Shown: positions 18,177-28,225, counted from the first letter of the stretch. The stretch: DNA of 64,000 bases from UBA6168 sp041392505 (GCA_041392505.1 JAWKLX010000040.1:1-64000); one strand, 5' to 3'. The notes: generated by a model from the sequence alone, not told the origin. Made by a program: numbers and translations.

Positions 18177-18647
18177 TTAATTAAAATAATAAAGTAACAA
18201 GGCAAGCAACCCCGCCAACCGGATCATCATTTTCCGGCTAAACCCCAATTCCTGTTTATTATTTTTATAATTAAAATACCAGATGACATTAACAATCAAA
18301 CCAACAGTCAGCATTGGGAGCGTGGCTATTCTCATATTTTCTTTCCCTGTCCAATTCATGATTTGAAATCCGATTGCCATTACCCCACATGCAATAATGA
18401 CACTGGTAATTTCCGCAAAAAGCACACTTCCGAAAGTATATTTCTTTCTTTTAAAAATAAACCAACCCAATGCCAGATAGATAAATGCCCAAGCACTGAA
18501 AGAGATAACTGTAATTGTATCATTTTTCATAAATACGCCAATTAATACAGCCACCATCGGCACAATCTCCAAAATATTGGGAAGGGAGCGGAGGGAGGTA
18601 TTGGTCGATTCTAATGGTAATTCTTCGTGATCTAATGGTAAATTCAT
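18177..18647 (-). CDS. Small integral membrane protein of unknown function
   Basis: I do not recognise the family. The 156-residue product has an acidic N-terminal tail of about 25 residues and then four to five hydrophobic segments (about 27-42, 45-67, 72-97, 107-124, 138-155), so it should sit in the inner membrane. No catalytic motif is seen. It is transcribed alone, convergent with the PfkB gene, from which it is separated by 131 bp containing short repeats of cggtat/cggtac. Confidence 0.6.
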   Translation of the reverse strand: MNLPLDHEELPLESTNTSLRSLPNILEIVPMVAVLIGVFMKNDTITVISFSAWAFIYLALGWFIFKRKKYTFGSVLFAEITSVIIACGVMAIGFQIMNWTGKENMRIATLPMLTVGLIVNVIWYFNYKNNKQELGFSRKMMIRLAGLLALLLYYFN

Positions 18648-18674
18648 TTTTAATTATTTATTAAATAAATTTAG

Positions 18675-18791
18675 AGAAATAAGTTGAAATACAGAAATAC
18701 ATAGAAATAGTCACAGCTATTAGTGTTGTTCAAAAATAAATATCTCAAAAATACACTTTGTGAACGTTATTAGTATTTCAACTTTATTTCT
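18675..18791. repeat. Long imperfect inverted repeat in intergenic DNA
   Basis: The left arm agaaataagttgaaatac (18675-18692) pairs with gtatttcaactttatttct (18773-18791) with a single bulged base. A second inner pair gttca / tgaac lies between. The 117-bp unit occupies the 323-bp gap between the membrane-protein gene and the phytase-like gene, which diverge here. Confidence 0.6.
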
Positions 18792-18970
18792 ATTAATATC
18801 AAAAAACAGAACAACGGATTTTAATTAAAATTTACATAAACCGTCCAAAGCTAACCCATAATTAACAATTCACTCAATTATTTACTTTTCTCTTAAAGTC
18901 AAATTTACAGCCCGGTAAAAGTGCTTGCCGATCATTGCGGATTATTTTCTAACATTATAAATCAAAATCC

Positions 18971-21900
18971 ATGATGCACATTTACCCAAAATTTTTGTTG
19001 TTAGTGGCTTGTTTGTCCATGACATACATTTCCACTGCGCAAGACCTAACCCTTGAACACATTTCTACTTACCACACTGGTGTATTTGATGAAGGTGCAG
19101 CTGAAATTGCTGCTTATGACAAAGATGGAAAACGCCTGTTTTTCGTCAACGCCAATGCCGCCACAGTCGATGTACTGGACATTACCGATCCGACCAATCC
19201 TACCTTAATTAATGCGCTGGACTGCACCCCCTACGGTGCTTCTGCCAATTCTGTGGCAGTACACAGCGGAGTCGTCGCCGTAGCCATTGAAAACAACGTC
19301 AAACAAGAAAATGGGCGGGTCGTATTTTTTGATACCGAAGGCAATTATTTGAATGATGTAGAGGCAGGTGCTTTGCCAGATATGCTCACATTTACCTCGG
19401 ATGGGATGAAAGTCATCGTTGCGAATGAAGGCGAGCCTGACGATGATTATGTAGTTGACCCTGAAGGTTCTATCACCATCGTAGACCTATCGAATGGGGT
19501 TGCCAATGCAACTGCAACACAGGTAACTTTTACAGCCTACAACGACAAAAAAATGTCGCTCATGAACCGGGGCATCCGAATTTTTGGAAATGGGGGCACG
19601 CAAACGGTCGCACAGGACATCGAGCCCGAATACATTGCCCTCTCCGCCGACAATTCATTGGCCTACGTTTCCTGTCAGGAAAATAATGCAGTGGCGGTGA
19701 TTGACGTAAATGCGGCTGCGGTCATGGACATTTTACCATTAGGTTATAAAGACCACAACAAAGGTGGCATCGAGCTGACTGAATATTTTCTCAATGAAAT
19801 CCCTTGGTGGCATGTGTTCGATTTGGGCAAACCGCTTTACGGAGGAGACATGGTGAAATTAGGAGGCTTCTCCGGGTTGTGCTTCGATGCGTCCAATTCC
19901 ACCAGCAACCAATGGTCTTTTTGGACGGTGCCTGACCGTGGGCCAAATGAAGACCCCATCAGCGCCGCAACTGCTGGTTCTGCCACCAATCTCCGCCCGT
20001 ACAAACTCCCTGATTATCAGGCCCGTTTGGTGAAATTGAACTACATCCGCAGCTTGGATATGTTCTTCCCGGATGCCAATCAGATTTATTTGAAACGCCA
20101 AGACGGTACGCCAATCTCCGGCAAAGGAAACGTGCCCGGTTTTGATGAAACACCCGTGACCCGCACGGATGCCAATGTTTACACCAACGTCGATTACTCA
20201 GTGGGCGGCGTGAATTATCATGAGCTTGATTTCGACGCGTTTGGTGGTGATTTTGAAGGTGTTATCCGCACACCAGATTTCCATTTTTGGCTATGTGACG
20301 AAAACCGTCCTGCCATTTATCATTTTGACGAAAACGGAACTTTAGTGGACCGTTTTGTGCCAGAAGGTACTTCTCAATTAGGTACGACGCCTCAGCCTGC
20401 TGGCTACTACGGCTCAGAGACTTTGCCAGCCGTTTACAACAAGCGCTGGGCCAACCGGGGCTTTGAAGCCATCGCCTACGACTATGATGAAGATGTGATT
20501 TATGCCTTCATCCAATCACCTATCGACAACCCAAATAGTGCAACAGTTAGAAACAAATCTGATGTGATCCGCATCATTGGCATCGACCGGGCAACGGGCA
20601 ATCCGGTCAAAGAATTCGTTTATTTATTGGAACGCAACCGCGATGCGGGCATTGGCCTGTCAAGGGTCGACAAGATCGGCGATGCCGTTTATGCTGGCAA
20701 CGGCGTTTTCTACGTCCTCGAACGGGACTCTTCCGATCCAACATTGGATAATACTGGCAAAAAATACGTGTATGAAATCCGCACGGAAGGTGGAACCAAT
20801 ATCCTCGGAACAGCCCTTGCCACTAAAACAACTTCGGCTGGCCCAACTGATAAAACATTGGAAATGATGACGGCTGATGACCTGGCAGCAGCGGGCGTTG
20901 CGCCAGTTTACAAAACCAAAGTTGTGAACTTACCATCTGCTGGTTATTTGCCAAGCGACAAAGCCGAAGGTTTGGCCTTGTTGCCTAACGGTGATTTGGT
21001 GGTGGTAAACGATAACGATTTTGGCTTGGCTGGTGCTGGCATTTCTGACAATACCTCGATTGGGTTTCTTCATTTCCAAAGAAATTATGGATTCGATGCC
21101 AGCAACACTGCGGACAATATTGACATCAAAAGCCATCCGACGATGGGTATGTACATGCCCGATGCCATCGCTTCCTATTCCGTTAATGGAAAACAATACA
21201 TTGTTTCTGCCAATGAAGGCGACAGCCGGGACTATGACGGCTACTCCGAAGAGGAGCGGGTCAAAGATTTAGTATTGGATCCAGCCTCCTTCCCAGACGC
21301 CGACGCTTTACAAGCAAACGATGAGTTGGGCCGATTGAACACTACTATAGCGAATGGTGACATCGACCAAGATGGCATGCACGAAATCATCTATTCGTAC
21401 GGTGCCCGCTCTTTCTCCATTTGGGATGAAAACGGCAACCTGATTTATGATAGTGGCGATGAATTCGAGCAAAAAATTGCCCTGCTGGATCCTGATCATT
21501 TTAACAGCACCAACGACGACAACGATTCTTTCAAAAACCGCAGCGACGATAAAGGCCCTGAACCTGAGGCAGTTACCATCGCCGAGGTAAATGGCGAAAC
21601 TTACGCTTTGATCGGTCTGGAAAGAATGGGTGGGATCATTACCTATAATATCTCGGACCCGTACCATCCTGTATTTGTTGATTATGTCAACAACCGCAAT
21701 TTTGATGTGGATGCTGAAACGCCAGAGGCAGGAGATTTGGGCGTTGAAAATATCGTTTTCATTGACGGATCAGACAGCCCGACCGGGATGCCATTGGTTG
21801 TAACGGCTAATGAAATAAGTGGAACTGTTTCGCTTTTTGGCATCGAAGACGGTAGCCGCCCAGTCAGTGGACAATCATCAGATTTGAAATTTGCCAGCAA

Positions 21901-22162
21901 CATTTATTTGGACGCTGTTTACCCAAACCCATTTAATAGCCAATTTAATATTGCCTATTCTACAACCGATGAAGGAAATGTAGAGATTGATTTATTCAAT
22001 GCGTTGGGACAAAAACAGAGTACCTTATATAATGGTGAGAAAACAAAAGGCCAACATAATTTACGGGTTGATTTTTCTGGTAATATGCCAAGTGGAAATT
22101 ATTGGATAGCGATCAAGCAAAACGAAAAGACGATTCATACTTATTCTGTTGTTAAGCGTTAA
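18971..22162 (+). CDS. Secreted choice-of-anchor I / phytase-like esterase with T9SS tail
   Basis: The 1063-residue protein has a signal peptide (ending ISTAQ) and then a split beta-propeller: choice-of-anchor I blades (about 25-260, with NEGEPDDDY), an inserted 'esterase-like activity of phytase' domain (about 280-690, with GFSGLCFD, VPDRGPNED, GFEAIAYD and EGLALLPNGDLVVVNDND), then the second choice-of-anchor I half (about 710-970, SANEGDSRDYDGYSEE). It ends in a type A T9SS sorting domain (VYPNPFNSQFNIAY … SGNYWIAIKQNEKTIHTY). Such proteins are exported by Sec, cross the outer membrane by T9SS, and are thought to act on phosphoesters. It heads a run of secreted proteins. Confidence 0.92.
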   Translation: MMHIYPKFLLLVACLSMTYISTAQDLTLEHISTYHTGVFDEGAAEIAAYDKDGKRLFFVNANAATVDVLDITDPTNPTLINALDCTPYGASANSVAVHSGVVAVAIENNVKQENGRVVFFDTEGNYLNDVEAGALPDMLTFTSDGMKVIVANEGEPDDDYVVDPEGSITIVDLSNGVANATATQVTFTAYNDKKMSLMNRGIRIFGNGGTQTVAQDIEPEYIALSADNSLAYVSCQENNAVAVIDVNAAAVMDILPLGYKDHNKGGIELTEYFLNEIPWWHVFDLGKPLYGGDMVKLGGFSGLCFDASNSTSNQWSFWTVPDRGPNEDPISAATAGSATNLRPYKLPDYQARLVKLNYIRSLDMFFPDANQIYLKRQDGTPISGKGNVPGFDETPVTRTDANVYTNVDYSVGGVNYHELDFDAFGGDFEGVIRTPDFHFWLCDENRPAIYHFDENGTLVDRFVPEGTSQLGTTPQPAGYYGSETLPAVYNKRWANRGFEAIAYDYDEDVIYAFIQSPIDNPNSATVRNKSDVIRIIGIDRATGNPVKEFVYLLERNRDAGIGLSRVDKIGDAVYAGNGVFYVLERDSSDPTLDNTGKKYVYEIRTEGGTNILGTALATKTTSAGPTDKTLEMMTADDLAAAGVAPVYKTKVVNLPSAGYLPSDKAEGLALLPNGDLVVVNDNDFGLAGAGISDNTSIGFLHFQRNYGFDASNTADNIDIKSHPTMGMYMPDAIASYSVNGKQYIVSANEGDSRDYDGYSEEERVKDLVLDPASFPDADALQANDELGRLNTTIANGDIDQDGMHEIIYSYGARSFSIWDENGNLIYDSGDEFEQKIALLDPDHFNSTNDDNDSFKNRSDDKGPEPEAVTIAEVNGETYALIGLERMGGIITYNISDPYHPVFVDYVNNRNFDVDAETPEAGDLGVENIVFIDGSDSPTGMPLVVTANEISGTVSLFGIEDGSRPVSGQSSDLKFASNIYLDAVYPNPFNSQFNIAYSTTDEGNVEIDLFNALGQKQSTLYNGEKTKGQHNLRVDFSGNMPSGNYWIAIKQNEKTIHTYSVVKR

Positions 22163-22186
22163 ATTTGTAAAAGCACTTTTATCATG

Positions 22187-22219
22187 GGCAGTATCCAAAT
22201 GGTTGGGTACTGCCTTTTT
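22187..22219 (+). terminator. Terminator of the phytase-like gene
   Basis: Arms ggcagtatcca (22187-22197) and tgggtactgcc (22204-22214) pair with one mismatch and are followed by ttttta. Confidence 0.75.
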
Positions 22220-22390
22220 AATTAAAATGCCATACTTCCAACTTTTCGTAACATTCTAATTCCCAACGTGCCCCTCAAGGGATTTAAAGGGGGAAACGTG
22301 GCTATGCCACGTTTCCCCCTTTAAATCCCTTTGGGCCGAGCACTCTAATGCCTCAAAGCGAAGTGAATTTTCCGGCCCACCTGCTTAAAT
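22205..22390 (-). repeat. Palindromic repeat element, copy 1 (inverted)
   Basis: The core is a perfect 26-bp hairpin (22277-22302 / 22306-22331) with loop tat. Its outer stem aagggatttaaaggg is shared with the copies at 28.1 and 31.6 kb, while the inner stem ggaaacgtggc differs. Outer flanks also match those copies when read on the minus strand: tgctcggccc next to the stem on one side and gcacgttgg on the other. Edges are approximate. Confidence 0.7.
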
Positions 22391-22432
22391 GAAACCATGA
22401 AGTCTTTTCCTAATCGATATTATAAAATTAAC

Positions 22433-23946
22433 ATGATGAAATTTCCTATCATTATTTTCTTCCTGTTTTTCCTTACTTCCTGTGCAAATAAAAATAATAT
22501 CCCTGATGGGGAAGCCCTTGCCAAAATTCATTGCGCATCCTGTCACCAATTTCCAGAGCCGACCTTATTGGACAAAACAAGTTGGGAAAAATACATTTTA
22601 CCCCGTATGGGATTTATGCTTGGCGTTTTACCAAAGGACAGTGCGGGTAATTCTTTTATCGAACCCATAGCTGAAAAAGAAGCATTTAGCAATCCACTTA
22701 TTTTTAGAAAAGAATCCAATTTGACTAATGATGAGTGGAAGGCCATTAAAAATTACTTTCTTGAAAATGCGCCAGAAAAATTAGCAGAAAATCCCCACCC
22801 AATAATTAATAAATATTCCAATCAATTTGAAATTAAATACCCTGATTATTTCCTGTCGCCGCCAAGTACCACCTTTGTTAAGATAAAAAATGGGGAATTA
22901 TATATTGGGGATGCGCACACTCAAAAATTGTATTTATTTAACCAAGCAATGCATTTGAAAAATGAGGCAAAGACCAGCGAAGCACCCGTTTGGATGAATG
23001 AAACAGAAGAAGGTTTTTTGGTTACCAGCATGGGGTCATTTTCACCAACTGATGCAGCCGTGGGACAGGTCGTTTATTTACAAAAAAAACAAAACAGCCA
23101 ACCGTTTATTTTGGTGGACCGTCTAAAACGCCCCGTTCATACGGAGTTGGCAGACATGGACAATGATGGCCGTTTCGATTTGATTATCAGTGAGTTTGCA
23201 AAATGGACGGGCTGTCTGGCCTGGTGGAAAAACGATGGCAAAGGTCATTTTGAGAAACGTATTTTGCGGAATATGCCCACGCCATGAAGGCTTATGCAAG
23301 AGATATGAATGGCGATAAGTTGTTAGATATAATTGCTTTATTTGGGCAAGGGGATGAGGGTATTTTTATTTATTATAATAATGGTGATGGTACTTTTAAT
23401 GAAGAAAGACTTTTGCGTTTCCCTCCCAGTTATGGTTCCAGTTATTTTAATTTATTTGACCATAATAATGATGGACATTTAGACATTATTTACACCAATG
23501 GCGACAATGCCGATTTCCCTCCGATCAACAAACCTTACCACGGCATCCGCATTTTTGAAAATGACGGTAAAAACAATTTTAAGGAAATATTCTTTTACCC
23601 ACTACATGGAGCATATAATGCCATCCCCGCTGATTTTGATAAAGACGGCGACTTAGACATAGCAGCTATTTCTTTTTTCCCCGATTTTAAAAATACCCCA
23701 GAAGAAGGTTTTATTTATTTAGAAAATAAAGGTAAATGGAAAATGGAAGCATCAACTTTTAACGGAGTTGAAAAAGGCCGTTGGATCGTAATGGATGCGG
23801 GCGATTTGGATGAAGATGGGGATTTGGATTTAATATTGGGATCATTGGCATTTGAAGTAATCCCTAAAATGGGGTTAGTGGATAAATGGGTGAAAAATGG
23901 TTTGCCGTATATTTTACTGGAAAATAAATTAATCCAAATAAAATGA
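22433..23946 (+). pseudogene. Cytochrome c-like lipoprotein with VCBS/FG-GAP repeats, frameshifted
   Basis: Two overlapping frames (to 23287, and 23284-23946) form one protein. The start at 22433 or 22436 gives a lipoprotein signal (FFLTSC). Residues 30-45 carry CASCHQFPEP, a haem c motif. After about 220 residues come FG-GAP/VCBS calcium-binding repeats: DMDNDGRFDLI, DMNGDKLLDI, DHNNDGHLDI, DFDKDGDLDI and DLDEDGDLDLI. The sequence reads through smoothly if one base is restored near 23278 (NMP|HAMKAYARDMNGD). The resulting ATGA overlap looks like translational coupling, but the second frame begins inside the repeat domain. The product would be an outer-surface electron-transfer or sensor lipoprotein; function unknown. 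It may be one sequencing error away from intact. Confidence 0.7.
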
Positions 23947-24126
23947 TAAATTAATCCAGCAATAACAATTTACATTCATCTAATATGGTGATAACTATAT
24001 CATAAAAAAGTGAGTCATTTCTATTTAAGGTATTTATGCATCCTTAATATAAAAAATAAATTCCCCTAACACCTGCCTGTTAATTTCGCTTAATTATTCA
24101 ACCCATTAATTTTTAAACAATCCATT

Positions 24127-25974
24127 ATGACAAAGAAGTTTTCCCTCTTCCTTGCATTGGCCATAGTATGTGCCAGTGTGAACTCACAAACACTTTTTGA
24201 TGAGGAAATCTCCATTCCTGCTGGCTTTGCGCCAACGGAAATTGTGATGCCCCCATCCCCACTAACAACCCAAGTTTTATTTGTCGGTGGCGTGGACTTG
24301 GTTCAAACCACACCAACCTATGGCAATCCTGGCGGCGAAACTGTTGCCAAAGAATGGCACGACTTCATCGGGATGACGCCTGACCAATCAGGACAAAGTA
24401 TGGGTTGGGTTTCCGTCAACCACGAGATGATATATGCCGACGACATGCTCGGCGACGGTGGTGGTATGACCGTTTTCCGCATCAAAAGGGCGGCTGACGG
24501 TTCTATCGAAATCATGGACCAAACTTTGGTCGATGGCCGTTCTGGCAAATTCTTCAACGTTGACTTTGCCAACACCGTTGGTGAAACGGGCATGAACTGT
24601 GGCGGTATTTGCTCTATGGTTGATGGCCGTATCTGGACCGCTGAGGAATGGTTTCAAAGCAGCAACAGTGACATTTACGACAATGGTGGCGGTATACGTG
24701 ACACTTCAGATTTCACCGTCACCAATTCTGATATTCCCGGTTGGAACGGCACTACTTTGAAAAGATATCAGAATCTCAACTGGATGACCGAGATCGATCC
24801 GCGCAACGCTAAAGCTGTCCGCAAACAGTATAACTGGGGACGCCAGCCTTTTGAAGGTGGTGCTGTTGAACCGGGCAACCAGATCGTTTACCTTGGGCCA
24901 GACGACACCCCCGGTTTTTTCGGTATGTTCGTAGCCAATACGCCAGGCGACTTCAACAGAGGTACTTTGTTTGCTTATAAGCATGACAAGCAGGGATGGC
25001 CATGGGTGCCCATTTGGGAAGATGGTTCCATGTTGGATATAAAAAACGTGACAGTTTCAAAAGGTGCTACGATGTTCAACCGCATTGAGTGGGTGACAAT
25101 CAACCCTGAAAACAACTTCGTTTATTTCACCGAAACGGGCCGTGACAACCCAGGTAATGCTTGGTCTGACGACAATGCCAATGGTGGCGTACATCACCCA
25201 GCGCACATTGCCCGTGCCCAAGCACAAGGCTTGTCTTCACCCAATGACCCAGCTTATTGGGACTACTACGGCCGGGTGTGGGAGTACAACCCAACCAACG
25301 GCCAGACCCGTGTTTACCTTGAAGGCGGCCCTTATTTCGCTGACAGTCCAACGGAAGCGGACTACCCTAAAAAGGCGCTTTCCAACCCCGATGGACTTAG
25401 CACCATGATGATTGACGGCAAACCATTCCTCGTAATTCAGGAAGATTTGAATGGCTCATCAAAAGGCCGGGTACCTGCTGGTATCAGCAACCGTTTGTGC
25501 GAAGTTTACTTGTTGGATTTAGCTATCCAGAACCCGACTTTGGATGATCTGATTCGCTTGACAGCAGTACCTGCCGGAGCAGAGGTGACTGGCGCTATCC
25601 AAACTGCTGACCGCAAGTCTTTGTTGGTCAACGTGCAGCACCCAAGCACCAGCAACCCATTTCCTTACAACCACTCCCTGACAGTAGCAATCAACGGATT
25701 TGACAACGTTTCTTATGATAATTTCAGGAACGATAACCCGTTCGATGTAAGCTTTAAAACTACTTCTGGCGATTCTTCTTTCTCCGTTTACCCGAACCCA
25801 ACGACCCGTACGGTTTTCATGAACCAAGTCACCGATGTGGCGCTTTATGATGCCAGTGGCAAGCGTGTTTTGGTAAAACGCAACACTAATGAATTGGACG
25901 TTTCTTTGCTCATACCAGGTATTTATTTCGTAAAAAATTCCGATGGTGAGACATTGAAATTATCTATCCAATAA
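24127..25974 (+). CDS. Secreted PhoX/DUF839-like phosphatase with T9SS tail
   Basis: The 615-residue protein has a signal peptide (SVNSQ) followed by a PhoX-like (DUF839) propeller: SMGWVSVNHEM, MTVFRIKRAADGSIE, GMNCGGICSMVDGRIWTAEEW, WMTEIDPRN and NNFVYFTETGRDN. PhoX enzymes are calcium/iron-dependent alkaline phosphatases; DUF839 members in Bacteroidota are mostly unproven. Residues about 545-615 form a T9SS type A sorting domain (SVYPNPTTRTVFMNQ … IPGIYFVKNSDGETLKLSIQ). It lies between the VCBS lipoprotein and the peroxidase gene on the same strand. Codon use is more GC-rich than in those neighbours. Confidence 0.88.
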   Translation: MTKKFSLFLALAIVCASVNSQTLFDEEISIPAGFAPTEIVMPPSPLTTQVLFVGGVDLVQTTPTYGNPGGETVAKEWHDFIGMTPDQSGQSMGWVSVNHEMIYADDMLGDGGGMTVFRIKRAADGSIEIMDQTLVDGRSGKFFNVDFANTVGETGMNCGGICSMVDGRIWTAEEWFQSSNSDIYDNGGGIRDTSDFTVTNSDIPGWNGTTLKRYQNLNWMTEIDPRNAKAVRKQYNWGRQPFEGGAVEPGNQIVYLGPDDTPGFFGMFVANTPGDFNRGTLFAYKHDKQGWPWVPIWEDGSMLDIKNVTVSKGATMFNRIEWVTINPENNFVYFTETGRDNPGNAWSDDNANGGVHHPAHIARAQAQGLSSPNDPAYWDYYGRVWEYNPTNGQTRVYLEGGPYFADSPTEADYPKKALSNPDGLSTMMIDGKPFLVIQEDLNGSSKGRVPAGISNRLCEVYLLDLAIQNPTLDDLIRLTAVPAGAEVTGAIQTADRKSLLVNVQHPSTSNPFPYNHSLTVAINGFDNVSYDNFRNDNPFDVSFKTTSGDSSFSVYPNPTTRTVFMNQVTDVALYDASGKRVLVKRNTNELDVSLLIPGIYFVKNSDGETLKLSIQ

Positions 25975-25994
25975 ATTAATTTTTAATGGTAAGC

Positions 25995-26052
25995 GGTGAA
26001 TGGTAAATGGTGAATAATTCCACCATTTATTATTCACCATTTACCATTCACC
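25995..26052 (+). repeat. Perfect 23-bp inverted repeat, 'ggtgaatggtaaat' family
   Basis: Arms at 25995-26017 and 26030-26052 are perfect complements (core gaatggtaaatggtgaat) around a 12-nt loop. It lies 20 bp after the PhoX-like stop and 18 bp before the peroxidase start. A related, less perfect copy lies at 45657-45698. Confidence 0.75.
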
Positions 26053-26070
26053 TCTCACCATTAATCAACT

Positions 26071-28020
26071 ATGAACAGGAAAATATTTTTAGCGACATTC
26101 TTTTTTATTTCCCTTTTTTCTTTTTTAGGTTTTCAGGAAAATGAAGCGACGTTGGCTTTAGAAAAAACTAATAAGCAATTTAATTTAGATTTAACGGAAA
26201 TTGATTTATCAGTAAATAAATTATTATTGGCAGCAGAAAATTTAACTGAAAAAGAATCTTCCATTGCCGCTCTCCAAAATGCCATTGAAGACACTCGATT
26301 AAAATATAAAAAAACCGAATTTTTATTAGCCTATTTTGACCCGTATAATACCAAAAAAAAAATCAATGGAGCGCCCCTACCATCAGTCGAACCCAACGTA
26401 CCAGAAGTGGTTGTGATCGAACCTTCGGGGCTTCAGGTTTTGGACGAAATGATTTTCGGAGAAACTGTTTTTGAAAATAAAAAAGCAATAATTGAATTAG
26501 TCAAAAAATTTAAAAAAGATTTTTCAGAAGCACGTATTTTCCAATCCCGAATTGAAATGGAACACCGCCATGTGTTCGAAGCCATGCGGCAAGAATTGGT
26601 GAGGATTTTCACGTTGGGCGTTACTGGCTTTGACACGCCGGGCTCAGCAAATGCAATAGCGGAGGCAAAAAAATCATTGGAAGGCGTATATGCAGCACTA
26701 AATAATTACATGCCATTAATTGAGGAAAAAAGCCGGGGACTGGCTATTGTCATGGATGCCCGGATGGAAGCGACTTTACAATATTTAAATGTCAATATTG
26801 ATTTTGAAACATTTGACCGACTCGATTTTTTAATGAACCATATCGAACCGCAATATGAGATTTTACTGACCTTGCACGGGCAATTGGGAATTGAATTTTT
26901 TGAGGAGGTAGACACCCGCCAACAAGCGGTTAATTATCATGCAAAAAGCATTTTTTCTAATAATTTTTTAAATGCAGGTTATTATGCGAATTTGGATTTA
27001 AATAATCCACTTATTGATAAAAGAATTGAATTAGGTAAAATATTATTTTTCGATCCTATTTTATCCAACAATATAGAACGGTCCTGCGCTTCCTGTCACC
27101 AGCCTGAAAAAGCATTTACCGATGGGCAGAAAAAAAGCATTGCCACTGATCGTCAAGGAAATGTTGGGCGCAACTCCCCCACCCTTTTAAATTGTGTTTT
27201 TTCGGATAAATATTTTCTGGACATTCGAGAGTCACGCTTGGACAGACAGATGTTGCATGTAGTAAAAAGCGATAAAGAATTTTCTACCGACTATACGGAA
27301 ATCATAAAAAAATTAAATGAAAGCAAAGCATATAAATCACTTTTTTCCGACGCCTATCCAGACAATCCAAACTATTTAATTTCTACTTATACCATTTCGG
27401 ATGCACTTTCTTCTTATGTTGCCAGCCTCACTTCTTTTGACAGTCCCTTCGATGATTATGTAACCGGAAGAACAAGTTTCATCGATCCTGCCGTCAAACG
27501 AGGATTTAATTTATTCATGGGAAAGGCTGCTTGTGGGACTTGCCATTTTGCCCCCGTATTCAATGGCACAGTGCCTCCTTTGTATGATGAATCAGAATCG
27601 GAAGTCTTGGGTATCCCCACCACCCCCGACACGATGAACGTCGAAATGGACCAAGACTTGGGCCGCTATGCCAGTGGCCTACCGCGGGACAAGGCCGAAT
27701 TTTATAAAACCTCTTTTAAGACCGTTACCGTCCGCAATGTTGCCTTGACCGCCCCTTATATGCACAACGGCGTTTATGAATCGTTGGAACAAGTGGTTGA
27801 CTTTTACAACCGCGGCGGCGGTGTTGGCTTGGGATTGGAAGTGCCACACCAGACACTACCTTTCGATCATTTGTCGCTAACCCCAGAGGAACAAGCTGAT
27901 ATTGTGGCGTTTATGAAATCATTGACGGGAGACATGTCCAAATTTGACACCCCTGAAAAATTGCCTGTTTTTGAAAATAACCCTACTTGGAATAAGCGGA
28001 AAATCGGTGGTGAATATTAA
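26071..28020 (+). CDS. Di-haem cytochrome c peroxidase (CcpA/MauG family) with helical N-terminal domain
   Basis: The 649-residue protein has a signal peptide (about 1-20), then a 280-residue helical domain rich in Glu/Lys (…FDTPGSANAIAEAKKSLEGVYAAL…) resembling the imelysin-like extension seen in long Bacteroidota peroxidases. The C-terminal part is a bacterial cytochrome c peroxidase: CASCHQPEKAFTDG near residue 338 (first haem), LDRQMLHVV, CGTCHFAP near residue 488 (second haem), and APYMHNGVYESLEQVVDFYNRGGG. It would act in the periplasm, reducing H2O2 or oxidising a protein partner. Codon use is AT-rich in the first two thirds and changes to GC-richer from about 27530. Confidence 0.93.
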   Translation: MNRKIFLATFFFISLFSFLGFQENEATLALEKTNKQFNLDLTEIDLSVNKLLLAAENLTEKESSIAALQNAIEDTRLKYKKTEFLLAYFDPYNTKKKINGAPLPSVEPNVPEVVVIEPSGLQVLDEMIFGETVFENKKAIIELVKKFKKDFSEARIFQSRIEMEHRHVFEAMRQELVRIFTLGVTGFDTPGSANAIAEAKKSLEGVYAALNNYMPLIEEKSRGLAIVMDARMEATLQYLNVNIDFETFDRLDFLMNHIEPQYEILLTLHGQLGIEFFEEVDTRQQAVNYHAKSIFSNNFLNAGYYANLDLNNPLIDKRIELGKILFFDPILSNNIERSCASCHQPEKAFTDGQKKSIATDRQGNVGRNSPTLLNCVFSDKYFLDIRESRLDRQMLHVVKSDKEFSTDYTEIIKKLNESKAYKSLFSDAYPDNPNYLISTYTISDALSSYVASLTSFDSPFDDYVTGRTSFIDPAVKRGFNLFMGKAACGTCHFAPVFNGTVPPLYDESESEVLGIPTTPDTMNVEMDQDLGRYASGLPRDKAEFYKTSFKTVTVRNVALTAPYMHNGVYESLEQVVDFYNRGGGVGLGLEVPHQTLPFDHLSLTPEEQADIVAFMKSLTGDMSKFDTPEKLPVFENNPTWNKRKIGGEY

Positions 28021-28054
28021 ATAATTCATGTTACGCAAAGAGTCAATAAACACT

Positions 28055-28225
28055 CGATCATGCGGGCCGAATAAACGTTCGGGCATTTACCATGAATCTG
28101 CTCGGCCCTCCAAGGGTTTTAAAGGGCGGCGTCGGTTCCGTGAACCGACGCCGCCCTTTAAAACCCTTGGAGGAGCACGTTGGGGTGTTTGAAAATGCGA
28201 AGGACATGCTGCTCCGCACTTCGAA
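28055..28225 (+). repeat. Palindromic repeat element, copy 2
   Basis: The core is a perfect 31-bp hairpin (28108-28138 / 28142-28172) with loop cgt. The outer stem caagggttttaaaggg is shared with the other copies; the inner stem cggcgtcggttc is unique. Left flank atgcgggccgaat and tgctcggccc and right flank gcacgttgg recur in the other copies. It lies downstream of the peroxidase gene. Confidence 0.75.

Noticed and set aside
23270..23300. ATGA stop-start overlap as translational coupling of two genes
   Set aside because: The second frame starts inside the VCBS repeat domain and continues it seamlessly if one base is restored; a frameshift explains it better.
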